Assembly: GCA_938030845.1 (NCBI GenBank)
Contig: CALHIC010000447.1
Span: 1-20,314, forward strand
Source: an uncultured Oribacterium sp.
GTDB taxonomy: Bacteria; Bacillota; Clostridia; Lachnospirales; Lachnospiraceae
Direction of reading: 5' to 3'
DNA length: 20,314 bases
In this document: positions 1-8,582 of the stretch, piece after piece
How positions within the stretch are numbered: the stretch's first letter is position 1
Layout of the letters: every line of letters begins with the position of its first letter
Notes under the pieces: model-generated
Seen by the model: only the letters and a program-made list of their open reading frames with translations
Told to the model about the DNA's origin: nothing
Database searches by the model: none
Position numbers and translations under genes: made by a program

Positions 1-364
1 CGGCAGGAGTAATTTTTACAAGGCTGCATAATTTTTTATACCACATAAGCATGAGTTCATTTTTTTCTAAGAGTTCGCAAATTGCTTTTTCTATTAAAAT
101 AGCAGAGTTCAAACCCGATGCCGTTCCTGTGGTGTCCTTATGACCATATTTTGAATCATAACCGTAAGTAAGCACATTGCGTTTTACAAGAGTTTTCTTT
201 AATCCGTTAATTAAAATAATTTCAGTTTTTTTATTGCTGCGATAATTATTTACCATTTTAAAGCGTTCTAAAAATTCATTATGCAGTTTTCCGAAAATTT
301 CGATTTTATTTTTACCTGATGAGGTGTTAGAATATGGGAAAATTTTCTTTTTATTTTTTGGCAT
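1..364 (-). CDS. YcaO-like domain protein, 5' part only (cut by window edge)
   Basis: A minus-strand reading frame starts at an ATG (364-362) and stays open for 121 codons to the edge, so the C-terminal part is missing. A GGAGG lies 8 bases before the ATG. The translation has a GTASGLN segment (residues 80-86) followed by an ELLEKNELMLMW segment (97-108). This resembles the GTA..(n)..A...E(L)IERDAFM..W pattern of YcaO proteins, whose conserved Glu residues bind ATP/Mg. YcaO proteins activate backbone amides, typically making azolines or thioamides in RiPP natural products. The gene is much more AT-rich than everything to its right, suggesting transfer. It sits divergent from dxs, where clostridial genomes usually have xseA/xseB/ispA. 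Frame and start are seen directly; the family call is by motif resemblance only, and the substrate and partners lie outside the window. Confidence 0.6.
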   Translation of the reverse strand, partial: MPKNKKKIFPYSNTSSGKNKIEIFGKLHNEFLERFKMVNNYRSNKKTEIILINGLKKTLVKRNVLTYGYDSKYGHKDTTGTASGLNSAILIEKAICELLEKNELMLMWYKKLCSLVKITPA

Positions 365-490
365 ATTTGATTCCTCCATAAATTATTGTGAAATAAATTG
401 TGGCGAAATTGGAAAATAGTCAAACAAGAACCCTGAAATAGAATAATTTTTATTTACAGTAATATTATACAAAGAAGTAGGAGATTTTTC

Positions 491-2362
491 ATGATATTAG
501 AGTCAATTCATGGGGCGGAGGATGTAAAGAGGCTGTCCCTTTCCGAACAAAAGGCCTTGGCCAAGGAGCTGAGACGCTTTATTTTGGAAAAAACCTCCAT
601 GCATGGGGGGCATCTGGCCTCCAACCTGGGGGTGGTGGAGCTTACCATCGCTCTTTTTCATAGCTTGAATCTGCCCCAGGATAAGCTGGTGTGGGATGTG
701 GGACACCAGTGCTATACCCATAAGATTCTTTCCGGAAGAATGGATGACTTTGATGGGCTTCGACAGCTGGGGGGAATCAGCGGTTTTCCCAAGCGGGAGG
801 AAAGTCCCTATGATTGCTTTAATACCGGCCACAGCTCCACCTCCATTTCCGCAGCGCTGGGTATAGCCCAGGCCAGGGATATTTTGGGAGGAAAGGAAAC
901 GGTGGTGGCGGTCATTGGAGATGGAGCCCTTACCGGAGGCATGGCCTATGAGGCTTTAAACAATGCTTCGAAAATGAAGAAGAACTTCATTATCATTTTA
1001 AATGATAACGAAATGTCCATTGCCAAGAATGTGGGGGGGATTTCCACCTATCTAAACGGCATTCGCTCCCATGAGAATTACACCCATTTCAAAGAGAATT
1101 TTGCGGCAGGGCTTTCCAGGGTGCCTATCCTTGGGCCAAGTCTTGTGGATCGTTTGAAAAATACCAAAAACTCCATTAAACAGCTTTTTGTTCGGGGCAT
1201 GTTTTTTGAAAATATGGGCATTACCTATCTGGGCCCTGTGGATGGACACGATATTAAGGCATTGGAGACGGTGTTACAGGAAGCGAAAAGGGTGGATCAT
1301 GCGGTTTTGATTCATGTGGTCACCAAAAAGGGGAAGGGTTATGTGCCGGCGGAGCAGTCCCCCAGTCATTACCATGGGGTAAGTCCCTTCCATTTGTCCA
1401 CCGGAAAGGATAAGGCGGAAAGTGCCGGCATCAGTTATACCAAGGTCTTTTCCCAAACCATGGTGGAAGAGGGCCGGAAGAATCGGAATATTGTAGCCAT
1501 TACCGCGGCTATGCCGGATGGCACCGGATTGGATGCCTTTGAAAAGGCCTTCCCCAGACGTTTCTTTGATGTGGGGATTGCGGAGGCCCATGGGGTAACC
1601 TCTGCGGCAGGGATGGCCAGCATGGGCTTAAAGCCGGTGATGGCGGTGTATTCCAGCTTTTTGCAAAGGGGATTTGACCAGCTGGTGCATGACGTATGCC
1701 TGCAAAAGCTGCCGGTAGTCTTTGCCGTTGACCGGGCGGGACTGGTTGGGGCGGACGGTGAAACCCACCAGGGAATTTTTGACCTGTCCTACCTTCGCCT
1801 GATGCCCAACATGACGGTGATGGCACCGAAAAATGCACGGGAACTGCAGGAAATGCTTCGTTTTGCCATAGCCTTTTCCGGTCCGATCTGTCTTCGTTAT
1901 CCAAGGGGAGTGGCCTATCAGGGCTTTTCAGAGCAGCAGGAGGAAATCCTCTTAGGAAAGGCGGAGCTTCTGAAAAAGGGAGAGGGCATTGCCCTTTTGG
2001 CCCTTGGTTCCATGGTGTCCACCGGAGCCCATATTGCGGAAAAGATGGAGAAGAAGGGATACAACTTAACGCTTGTGAATGCCCGCTTTGCCAAGCCCAT
2101 TGATACAGAGATTTTGGACAGGATTGTGGAAGAGGGACATCACTGCATCATTACCTTAGAGGAAAATGTACGAAACGGCGGCTTCGGTGAGGCTGTCCTG
2201 GAATATATGAATGCCCACCATCCGGAGATAAGGGTGGAAATTGTGGCTCTTCCGGATGCCTACGTGGAGCATGGAAGCGTTTCCGCTCTTAGGGAAATCT
2301 TAGGCATTGACTCCGACAGCATTATCAGGAGCATGCAGGAGAAGGGGATATTTAAGGAATAA
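491..2362 (+). CDS. dxs: 1-deoxy-D-xylulose-5-phosphate synthase
   Basis: Condenses pyruvate and glyceraldehyde 3-phosphate to 1-deoxy-D-xylulose 5-phosphate, with thiamine diphosphate, at the start of the MEP isoprenoid pathway; the product also feeds thiamine and pyridoxal synthesis. The 623-residue length is normal. The His of GHLASNLG is at residue 41; DVGHQ..THKILSGR at about 69-83; the thiamine-diphosphate motif GDGALTGG at 143-150 with NDN at 171-173; YLGPVDGHD at about 246-254; and the catalytic Glu in VGIAEAH at 365. The transketolase-like central and C-terminal domains follow (DRAGLVGADGETHQG). The usual Gln after the catalytic Glu is Ala here. AGGAG at 479-483 lies 7 bases before the ATG. 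A TATTAT at 463-468 may be a -10, but no good -35 accompanies it. The gene heads the run dxs-tlyA-nadK-argR-recN. Confidence 0.97.
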   Translation: MILESIHGAEDVKRLSLSEQKALAKELRRFILEKTSMHGGHLASNLGVVELTIALFHSLNLPQDKLVWDVGHQCYTHKILSGRMDDFDGLRQLGGISGFPKREESPYDCFNTGHSSTSISAALGIAQARDILGGKETVVAVIGDGALTGGMAYEALNNASKMKKNFIIILNDNEMSIAKNVGGISTYLNGIRSHENYTHFKENFAAGLSRVPILGPSLVDRLKNTKNSIKQLFVRGMFFENMGITYLGPVDGHDIKALETVLQEAKRVDHAVLIHVVTKKGKGYVPAEQSPSHYHGVSPFHLSTGKDKAESAGISYTKVFSQTMVEEGRKNRNIVAITAAMPDGTGLDAFEKAFPRRFFDVGIAEAHGVTSAAGMASMGLKPVMAVYSSFLQRGFDQLVHDVCLQKLPVVFAVDRAGLVGADGETHQGIFDLSYLRLMPNMTVMAPKNARELQEMLRFAIAFSGPICLRYPRGVAYQGFSEQQEEILLGKAELLKKGEGIALLALGSMVSTGAHIAEKMEKKGYNLTLVNARFAKPIDTEILDRIVEEGHHCIITLEENVRNGGFGEAVLEYMNAHHPEIRVEIVALPDAYVEHGSVSALREILGIDSDSIIRSMQEKGIFKE

Positions 2363-2417
2363 AGGGAAATGTATGGGCGCAGTAAAAATTAACTTGGAAT
2401 CTAAGAAAGGATAAAGC

Positions 2418-3245
2418 ATGGCTGGAAAGAAGGAACGGCTGGATGTTCTTTTAGTGGAAAGAGGGCTTATGGAAAGCCGGGAAAAGGCTAAGCGGGCCAT
2501 TATGGCAGGCTTGGTCTTTGTAAATGGAGAAAAGGAAGATAAGGCCGGCAGCAGCTTTCCGGAGGATGCGGAGATTCTTGTGAAGGGAAAGGCTCTTCCC
2601 TATGTGTCCAGAGGGGGCTTGAAATTAGAGAAAGCCTTAAAATCTTTTCCGATTTCTTTGGAGAATAGAGTTTGTATGGATATCGGTGCTTCCACCGGAG
2701 GCTTTACGGATTGTATGCTTCAAAACGGAGCGGTGGAGGTTTATGCCGTAGATGTGGGCCATGGACAGCTGGATTGGAAGTTACGAAACGATGAAAGAGT
2801 GCACTCCATGGAGAAGTGTAATATTCGCTATGTGGAGGAAGAGGACATTTTAGCGCTGGGAGAAAAACCCTCCTTCTTTTCCATAGATGTTTCTTTTATT
2901 AGTTTAACCTTGGTGCTTCCTGTAGTGAAGAAGCTGGGGAAGCTTCCTTCTCAGGTAGTTTGCCTGATTAAGCCTCAGTTCGAGGCGGGAAGAGAGCAGG
3001 TGGGAAAGAAAGGGGTAGTACGGGACATCGCCGTGCATCAGGAAGTGATTCGAAAGGTACTGTCCTTTGCTTCTTCCATCGGCTTTTCGGTACAGGGCTT
3101 GGATTTTTCGCCTATTAAGGGACCGGAGGGAAATATCGAGTACCTTTGCTTTTTGGAGGATAGGGGAAATGCTGAGGAGGCATTATCGGAAGCTTGGGAA
3201 GATGAGCTTATGCGAATTACGGAAGCTTCCCACCAGGATTTATAG
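2418..3245 (+). CDS. tlyA: TlyA-type rRNA 2'-O-methyltransferase (S4 plus FtsJ-like domains)
   Basis: A 275-residue protein of the TlyA/YqxC family, often annotated as hemolysin A. Family members transfer methyl groups from S-adenosylmethionine to ribose 2'-hydroxyls of 16S and/or 23S rRNA at the subunit interface. An N-terminal S4 RNA-binding domain covers about residues 6-60 (RLDVLLVERGL..S.E.AKR.I..G.V.VNG). The Rossmann methyltransferase domain has the SAM motif DIGASTGGF at 88-96, preceded by SRGGLKLEKAL, and followed by a SIDVSFISL strand and LIKPQFEAGR; together these supply the K-D-K-type catalytic set. AAAGG at 2406-2410 is 7 bases before the ATG. It follows dxs after 55 bases, the usual clostridial order. 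Which rRNA positions are modified cannot be read from sequence. Confidence 0.93.
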   Translation: MAGKKERLDVLLVERGLMESREKAKRAIMAGLVFVNGEKEDKAGSSFPEDAEILVKGKALPYVSRGGLKLEKALKSFPISLENRVCMDIGASTGGFTDCMLQNGAVEVYAVDVGHGQLDWKLRNDERVHSMEKCNIRYVEEEDILALGEKPSFFSIDVSFISLTLVLPVVKKLGKLPSQVVCLIKPQFEAGREQVGKKGVVRDIAVHQEVIRKVLSFASSIGFSVQGLDFSPIKGPEGNIEYLCFLEDRGNAEEALSEAWEDELMRITEASHQDL

Positions 3246-3308
3246 TTTTGACCACTGTCCTAATTAAGACATATCGTTTTAGTAAAGTTTACAGCAAGGT
3301 TTATAGAT

Positions 3309-3399
3309 GAAATAAAAATTCATTGTAGAAATTCAAGTTAAAATAAAATTTAGTGCAGAAATTAAAGCTAAAATAAAATTCATTGCAGAACTTATAGTT
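3309..3399. repeat. Three imperfect 30-base tandem repeats between tlyA and nadK
   Basis: Copies lie at 3309-3339, 3340-3369 and 3370-3399. They share an AAATAAAATT block, then a TGCAGAA-like block (TGTAGAA in the first), then an AAG(T/C)T or TAGTT end. A more degenerate fourth copy may precede them (about 3281-3308). The array is AT-rich, has no convincing ORF, and lies just upstream of nadK. It could be slipped-strand duplication or spaced protein-binding sites; nothing in the sequence decides this. Confidence 0.75.
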
Positions 3400-3446
3400 T
3401 AAGCAAGCTAGAGGAAGATATGCTATACTAGAGAGGAAAGAAATAC

Positions 3447-4262
3447 ATGAATTTGGCACTCATTGTGAATCAAACAAAGCCAGAGGCAGAGAGCTTCCAA
3501 AAAATCATTGAAGAAGAATTGGCGAAGAAAGGCATTAGCCCCAAGATTTTTTTGAACAAGGATTTTTCCAGAGAAGATTTTGTGGGTATGGACTGCCTGA
3601 TTACCTTGGGAGGAGATGGCACGATTCTCCATACTACAGGGGTTTTACAGGGAATGCCGGTTCCGATTTTAGGAATCAATGCGGGACATCTTGGCTACCT
3701 TACGGAGATTCGCCAGAGAAGAAGGATTGCGGAAGCCATAGAAAGGCTTGTGGCCGGGGATTATGTGGAGGATAGAAGAGCTATGCTGTCCGGCAGCATT
3801 TTCCGACAGGGAAAGGAGATATTTTCAAGATCCGCCTTGAATGAGCTTTTACTCTCCAGAGTGCGGGGGGTGTCCATACATCATTTTCAGGTCTTTTGCG
3901 ACGGGATGGAAATGGTTCACTATTCCGCAGACGGTATCATCATTTCCACCCCAACAGGCTCTACTGCCTACAATCTTTCGGCGGGAGGTCCCATCATTTC
4001 CCCGGAAGCGCCGGTATATATCATGAATCCTATCTGCGCCCATTCCTTAAATGCCAGAGCGGTGGTTTTGGATAATCGGAGAACCCTGGAGATTGTGATG
4101 GAGGGGGGAGATCAGGTGCTGTCCTTTGACGGAGAGGCTCCTATCGAACTTTTGGCCGGAGATGTGGTACGAATCAGGAAGGCCAAGGAAGAAACGGTTT
4201 TAATTAAATTTTCCAAGGAAAGTTTTCTTCATACTTTGCGAGAGAAGATGGCAAACTTATAA
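3447..4262 (+). CDS. nadK: NAD kinase
   Basis: ATP-dependent (or polyphosphate-dependent) phosphorylation of NAD to NADP in the cytoplasm. The 271-residue length is typical for Gram-positive NadK. The diagnostic GGDGT motif is at residues 55-59, followed by NAGHLGYL at 78-85, with the NAD-binding TPTGSTAYNLSAGGPI block and NPICAHSL..R..V further on; all key motifs are intact. GAGAGGAAAG at 3431-3440 supplies the ribosome binding site 6 bases before the ATG. The 201-base gap after tlyA is unusually long for this operon and contains a 30-base tandem repeat, so nadK and the genes below it may have an additional promoter there. The stop lies 12 bases before the argR start. Confidence 0.96.
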   Translation: MNLALIVNQTKPEAESFQKIIEEELAKKGISPKIFLNKDFSREDFVGMDCLITLGGDGTILHTTGVLQGMPVPILGINAGHLGYLTEIRQRRRIAEAIERLVAGDYVEDRRAMLSGSIFRQGKEIFSRSALNELLLSRVRGVSIHHFQVFCDGMEMVHYSADGIIISTPTGSTAYNLSAGGPIISPEAPVYIMNPICAHSLNARAVVLDNRRTLEIVMEGGDQVLSFDGEAPIELLAGDVVRIRKAKEETVLIKFSKESFLHTLREKMANL

Positions 4263-4274
4263 GAGAGGTTTTTG

Positions 4275-4727
4275 ATGAAAAAGACAAGACAGGATAGAAT
4301 TCTTTCTTTAATCGAAGAACAGGATATTGAAACCCAGGAGGAGCTGGCCAGACAGCTACAGCTGGAGGGGTATTCCGTAACACAGGCCACGGTGTCCCGG
4401 GACATCAAGTCATTGCAGCTTACGAAAATGCAAAAACACGGCAAGATGGTTTACCAGAGCCTTTTAAAGGAGTCTCCGGAGAGAGATTTGGAGAAATTTG
4501 TCCGGGTTATGCGGGACGGCACGGTATCCATGGCGGTGGCGAGCAATATTTTGGTCATCAAAACCCTTTCCGGTATGGCAAATGGAGTGGCTATGGCCAT
4601 TGACCAGCATCATTTTTCGGAAATCGTGGGAAGTCTTGCGGGAGATGATACCATCTTCTGTGTAACTTCCGGTGAGAAGGATAGTCAGGCTTTGAAGGAT
4701 AGCATTGAAAGCCTGATGAGAGGCTAG
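4275..4727 (+). CDS. argR: Arginine repressor ArgR/AhrC
   Basis: Hexameric arginine-responsive transcription regulator of arginine synthesis and catabolism. With the ATG at 4275 it has 150 residues, the family norm; a TTG at 4272 would add only one residue and sits too close to AGAGAGG (4262-4268), so 4275 is preferred. The N-terminal winged helix contains QEELARQL and the recognition segment VTQATVSRDIKSLQL; a YQS element joins the domains. The C-terminal oligomerisation and arginine-binding domain has the SGMANGVAMAIDQ and the acidic GDDTIFCV patch expected for binding L-arginine. It lies 12 bases after nadK and 17 before recN. In Clostridia argR commonly sits upstream of recN without arginine genes nearby, so its targets are probably elsewhere. 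Confidence 0.96.
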   Translation: MKKTRQDRILSLIEEQDIETQEELARQLQLEGYSVTQATVSRDIKSLQLTKMQKHGKMVYQSLLKESPERDLEKFVRVMRDGTVSMAVASNILVIKTLSGMANGVAMAIDQHHFSEIVGSLAGDDTIFCVTSGEKDSQALKDSIESLMRG

Positions 4728-4744
4728 CAAATAAGGAGGAAGGC

Positions 4745-6412
4745 ATGCTGGATCGACTGCTGGTAAAAGATTTGGCCTTGATAGAGAAATCCGTTGTAGA
4801 GTTTTCCGGCGGCTTAAATGTCTTAACCGGAGAAACCGGAGCGGGAAAGTCTATTTTGCTTGGCTCCATTCAGCTGGCTCTGGGGCAAAAGGCCAATAAA
4901 GACCTGATTCGTCATGGAAAGGAACAGGCCATTGTGGAGCTGGACTTCTCCTTAACGGAGGAGGAAGTGCGCCGGATTCAAGCCTTGGAAGAGGATTTAG
5001 AGCTGGAAGAGGAAAGACTTTTGATTCGCAGGAAGATTTCTGAAAAGAAGTCCGATATTCGGGTCAATGATTTAGGGCTTACCCTGGCTAAGCTTCGGGA
5101 AATTACCGGTGGTCTTTTAGATTTGCATGGACAGCATGAGCATCAAAGCCTACTTCGGGAAGGCTCCCATTTGGAGATTATCGACGGCTTTCGGAAAAAG
5201 CAGGGTGGAAAGCTTTTAGAGGAAGTGGCGGATGCTTACCATTTGCTACAGGAAAAAAAGAGAGCCTTGCAGAAATTTTCCTTGCAGGAATCGGAAAGAA
5301 CAAGGGAGCTGGATTTTCTGGATTTTGAGATTCAGGAGCTGGAGGATGCCCATCTTTCCGAGGGGGAAGAGGTAGAACTTACTAAGGAATACAGCCTTTA
5401 TGAAAATATGGACAGGCTGAAGAGCCTGCTGCTTTCCGCAAAGGAAAGTCTGGAGGAAATGGATTTTCACCGTCCCATTCAGGCGGTGGAAGAGGCCAAG
5501 GATTTTGATGAAAGCTTAAAGGGGCTTTCCGACAGCCTTTATGATTTGGAGGCGGTGGGAGAGGATTGTCTCCGCTCTTTAGACCATTATCTGGACCATG
5601 CGGAAGTAGATGAGGAAAAGCTTTTTACCCTGGGAGAGCGGCTGGAACAGATTCGCAGAGTCATGATGAAGCATGGAGGCACGGAAGCTAAGGCTCTGGC
5701 TGCATTGGCCAAAAAAGAGGAAAGAAGAACTTTTCTTTTAGACTATGAGAAGGACGAAGAGAAGGCAAAGAAGGCCATAGTGGAACAGGAAAAGCTCCTA
5801 CGAGAGAAGGCAGTGCTGCTTTCCAAGGAACGGCAGGAGGATGCCAAGGTCTTAGCCAAGCAAATCCAAGGGGAAATGCAGGAAATGGGCTTTCTGGACA
5901 CCAAGTTCGAATTTCATTTTCAGGAAAAGAAGGAGCCGACGGAAAAGGGCTTGGATGAGGTAGAGGCCTATGTGAGTCTGAACCCGGGAGAGCCTCTTCG
6001 CCCTCTTCGGGAGGTAGGATCCGGAGGAGAGCTTTCTCGCATTATGCTGTCCATTAAGACGGTGCTGGCGGATACGGAGGGGGTTTCTACATTAATTTTT
6101 GATGAGATTGACAGCGGAATTTCCGGAAGAACCGCGGAGAAGGTGGGAGAAAAGCTTCAGAAGATTGCGAAGAATCACCAGGTGATTTTGATAACCCACC
6201 TGCCCCAGATTGCGGCAAAGGCAGACCATCATTTTCTCATTGAAAAGACGGTGGAGAATGGAGTCACCCACACCGGGATTCATCCCTTGGAGGAGAAGGA
6301 ATCCATTGAGGAGCTGGCAAGGCTTCTTGGGGGAGATGAGATTTCGGAGGCTTCCCTGGAAAATGCCAGAGAGCTAAAGGCGAAGTCTAAGGCAAAGAAA
6401 GCCAAAGTTTAG
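4745..6412 (+). CDS. recN: DNA repair protein RecN
   Basis: SMC-like ATPase that acts early at DNA double-strand breaks, tethering ends for recombination. The 555-residue length is normal. Walker A GETGAGKS is at residues 29-36; DLHGQHEHQSLL follows at about 125-140; a long Glu/Lys-rich coiled-coil region spans the middle; the ABC signature (GSGGELSRIMLS) is near residue 425; Walker B with catalytic Glu (LIFDEIDSGISG) near 455; and the H-loop ITHLPQIAA after it. GGAGGA sits immediately upstream, 17 bases after argR. The last residues are Lys/Ala-rich. No terminator is visible in the 122 bases that follow. Confidence 0.97.
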   Translation: MLDRLLVKDLALIEKSVVEFSGGLNVLTGETGAGKSILLGSIQLALGQKANKDLIRHGKEQAIVELDFSLTEEEVRRIQALEEDLELEEERLLIRRKISEKKSDIRVNDLGLTLAKLREITGGLLDLHGQHEHQSLLREGSHLEIIDGFRKKQGGKLLEEVADAYHLLQEKKRALQKFSLQESERTRELDFLDFEIQELEDAHLSEGEEVELTKEYSLYENMDRLKSLLLSAKESLEEMDFHRPIQAVEEAKDFDESLKGLSDSLYDLEAVGEDCLRSLDHYLDHAEVDEEKLFTLGERLEQIRRVMMKHGGTEAKALAALAKKEERRTFLLDYEKDEEKAKKAIVEQEKLLREKAVLLSKERQEDAKVLAKQIQGEMQEMGFLDTKFEFHFQEKKEPTEKGLDEVEAYVSLNPGEPLRPLREVGSGGELSRIMLSIKTVLADTEGVSTLIFDEIDSGISGRTAEKVGEKLQKIAKNHQVILITHLPQIAAKADHHFLIEKTVENGVTHTGIHPLEEKESIEELARLLGGDEISEASLENARELKAKSKAKKAKV

Positions 6413-6534
6413 AAAGTAAGAGAGAAGCACTGTGGTTTCGGAGTGACGAAATAAGCGAATAAAAGCAGATTTTGCGGGTTCATAAACTTTGCAGTTTTAC
6501 GGAAAAGCATGTGATATTTAGGAAGGAGGATAGG

Positions 6535-7980
6535 ATGAAAAACATTTTATTTCTTGCATCAGAGGCAGTTCCCTTTATCAAAACAGGAGGTTTGGCGGAT
6601 GTGTGCGGTTCTTTACCCAAAGCTCTGGATTCCAATTACTTTGATTGTAGGGTGATGATTCCCAAATACATGTGTATTCCTGAAGAGAAAAGGAATGAAC
6701 TGAAATACAAGACGCACTTCTATATGGACTATTTAGGACAGTCCCGCTACGTAGGAGTCTTAGAACAGGAAGTAGACGGGATTCTCTACTACTTTATTGA
6801 CAATGAATATTATTTTTCCGGAAACAAACCCTATGGAAACTGGTACTGGGACTTGGAAAAGTTCTGTTTTTTCTGTTATGCGGCTTTATCAGCCCTTCCT
6901 CTTTTGGATTTTCATCCGGATGTGCTGCATTGTCATGACTGGCAGACCGGATTGGCACCGGTTTTATTAAAGGATCGTTTTGCGGGAGGTGAGTTTTTCC
7001 GTTCCATTCGTTCCGTATTTACCATTCATAATCTTCGCTTCCAAGGCGTGTGGGATATTAAGACCATTAAGCGTTTTACCGAGCTGTCGGATTATTATTT
7101 CACACCGGATAAGCTGGAATGCGATAGAAACGGTAATCTCTTAAAGGGCGGTTTGGTTTATGCGGATGCCATAACCACTGTAAGCAAAACCTATGCTAGA
7201 GAGATTCAGTATCCCTTCTTCGGGGAGGGATTAGAGGGACTTTTACAGGCCAGAGACCATGATCTTCGTGGCATTATCAACGGAATTGACTACGAAGAAT
7301 GGAATCCCAAGAGAGACAAATTCCTTCCGGCTCACTATGATCTTGCTTCCTTCCGAAAAGGAAAGCCTGAGGTGAAGAGGGCATTACAGGAAGAATTGGG
7401 CTTAGAGGTTGATCCGGATTGTATGCTGATCGGAATGGTTAGTCGACTGACGGACCAAAAGGGATTGGATCTTTTGGTAAGAGTTTTTGATGAAATCTGC
7501 CAAGATAAGATTCAGTTTGTGGTTTTGGGTACAGGGGAGGACGGATATGAGAATTTCTTCCGACACTACGCATGGAAGTATCCCAAGAAGGTTTCTGCCC
7601 AGATTTACTATTCCGAAGAGAAGAGTCATAAAATCTATGCAGGCTGTGATGCCTTGCTGATGCCCTCTCTGTTTGAGCCCTGCGGTCTTTCCCAGTTGAT
7701 TGCCCTTCGCTACGGCACGATTCCCATTGTCCGGGAAACCGGAGGCTTGAAGGATACGGTAGAGCCCTACAATGAATATGAAGGAAAGGGAACAGGCTTC
7801 TCCTTTGCCAATTACAATGCCCATGAAATGATGGCCAGCATCCGTTATGCGGAGCAGGTGTATTATGACCATCGGGAGGCTTGGGAAGAAATGATTGCCA
7901 GGGGTATGGAACAGGATTATTCTTGGAAGAGTTCCGCTCTTCAGTATCAGGAGCTTTATGACTGGCTGGTGGAGAGATAA
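6535..7980 (+). CDS. glgA: Glycogen synthase (ADP-glucose, GT5)
   Basis: Transfers glucose from ADP-glucose to the growing alpha-1,4-glucan of glycogen. Starting at 6535 the protein has 481 residues, the standard bacterial GlgA length. This ATG has a very strong site (AAGGAGGA, 6523-6530), whereas an upstream in-frame TTG at 6472 would add 21 residues without homologous character. Motifs: the ADP-glucose-binding KTGGLADV at 16-23; HCHDWQTGLAP; TIHNLRFQG; INGIDYEEWNP at the domain junction; SRLTDQKGLDL; and the C-terminal nucleotide-binding region MPSLFEPCGLSQL followed by RETGGLKDTV. No other glg genes are in the window, so glycogen synthesis genes are dispersed. It shares the strand with recN and may be read from it or from an unseen promoter in the 122-base gap. 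Confidence 0.96.
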   Translation: MKNILFLASEAVPFIKTGGLADVCGSLPKALDSNYFDCRVMIPKYMCIPEEKRNELKYKTHFYMDYLGQSRYVGVLEQEVDGILYYFIDNEYYFSGNKPYGNWYWDLEKFCFFCYAALSALPLLDFHPDVLHCHDWQTGLAPVLLKDRFAGGEFFRSIRSVFTIHNLRFQGVWDIKTIKRFTELSDYYFTPDKLECDRNGNLLKGGLVYADAITTVSKTYAREIQYPFFGEGLEGLLQARDHDLRGIINGIDYEEWNPKRDKFLPAHYDLASFRKGKPEVKRALQEELGLEVDPDCMLIGMVSRLTDQKGLDLLVRVFDEICQDKIQFVVLGTGEDGYENFFRHYAWKYPKKVSAQIYYSEEKSHKIYAGCDALLMPSLFEPCGLSQLIALRYGTIPIVRETGGLKDTVEPYNEYEGKGTGFSFANYNAHEMMASIRYAEQVYYDHREAWEEMIARGMEQDYSWKSSALQYQELYDWLVER

Positions 7981-8111
7981 ATACTTTCAGCGAAAGGTAA
8001 AGTACTAAAAATAAAGCTGAAAATGCTGTATCTAAAGTATAAAGAAGGTATTAAAACGTAGTAGGCTGTAATGATAAAAGAAAAGCCGAAGAAAGGAAAC
8101 ATAGAAAAAGC

Positions 8112-8582
8112 ATGACGTTTCAAGAGCAACTTTTAGACAATTATTTATTGATCTCAGCTCTGCTATCCTGGTTTGTTGCCCAGGTTTGTAAGACAGCGAT
8201 TGATGCTTATTTTAATAAGGGAATAAATTGGGAGAGAATGACCGGTTCCGGAGGAATGCCCTCCAGCCATTCTTCTACAGTGGTGGCTTTAGCCACGGCG
8301 GCCGGGATTTCATACGGAGTGGATAGCGCGATTTTTGCGGTGGCTCTGGTTTTTGCCGTTGTGGTGATGTATGATGCCACCGGAGTCAGAAGAGAAACCG
8401 GAAAGCAGGCAGTGATTTTGAATCGTCTCTTACTGGATAATCCCTTTGCCTGGACCGGTAAGGAATTTGAAAAAAAGCTGAAGGAATATGTGGGGCATAG
8501 TCCCCTGCAGGTTTTAATGGGAGCCATTCTGGGTCTTGCCATTGCAGTAGGAATGGGGTATGTCTATGGCTATTTTGGATAG
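8112..8582 (+). CDS. Divergent PAP2 family membrane protein (YuiD-like, DUF212)
   Basis: A 156-residue integral membrane protein with about four hydrophobic segments. The characteristic GGMPSSHSSTVVALATAAG segment (about residues 49-67) followed by VMYDATGVRRETGKQA marks the DUF212/YuiD family, related to PAP2 phosphatases. By family relation it may act on lipid phosphates at the membrane, but no activity is established for this group. An AAAGGA motif lies about 14 bases before the ATG, a weak spacing. The 3' end overlaps the next gene by 17-23 bases, suggesting coupled expression with the foldase lipoprotein. The 131-base gap before it has no gene that I can support. Confidence 0.88.
   Translation: MTFQEQLLDNYLLISALLSWFVAQVCKTAIDAYFNKGINWERMTGSGGMPSSHSSTVVALATAAGISYGVDSAIFAVALVFAVVVMYDATGVRRETGKQAVILNRLLLDNPFAWTGKEFEKKLKEYVGHSPLQVLMGAILGLAIAVGMGYVYGYFG

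Noticed and set aside
1509..1904. 131-codon plus-strand ORF inside dxs
   Set aside because: Out-of-frame shadow of dxs; Pro/Arg-rich with no family character.
3421..3429. Extended -10 (TGCTATACT) upstream of nadK
   Set aside because: A good -10 match, but no -35 is suitably placed and transcription would begin inside or next to the ribosome binding site, leaving almost no leader.
6472..6534. N-terminal extension of glgA from an upstream TTG
   Set aside because: The strong AAGGAGGA at 6523-6530 and the family N-terminus (KNILFLASEAVPF) place the start at 6535.
7982..8003. TACTTT/AAAGTA inverted repeat after glgA as a terminator
   Set aside because: The stem is short and AT-rich and no T-run follows it.
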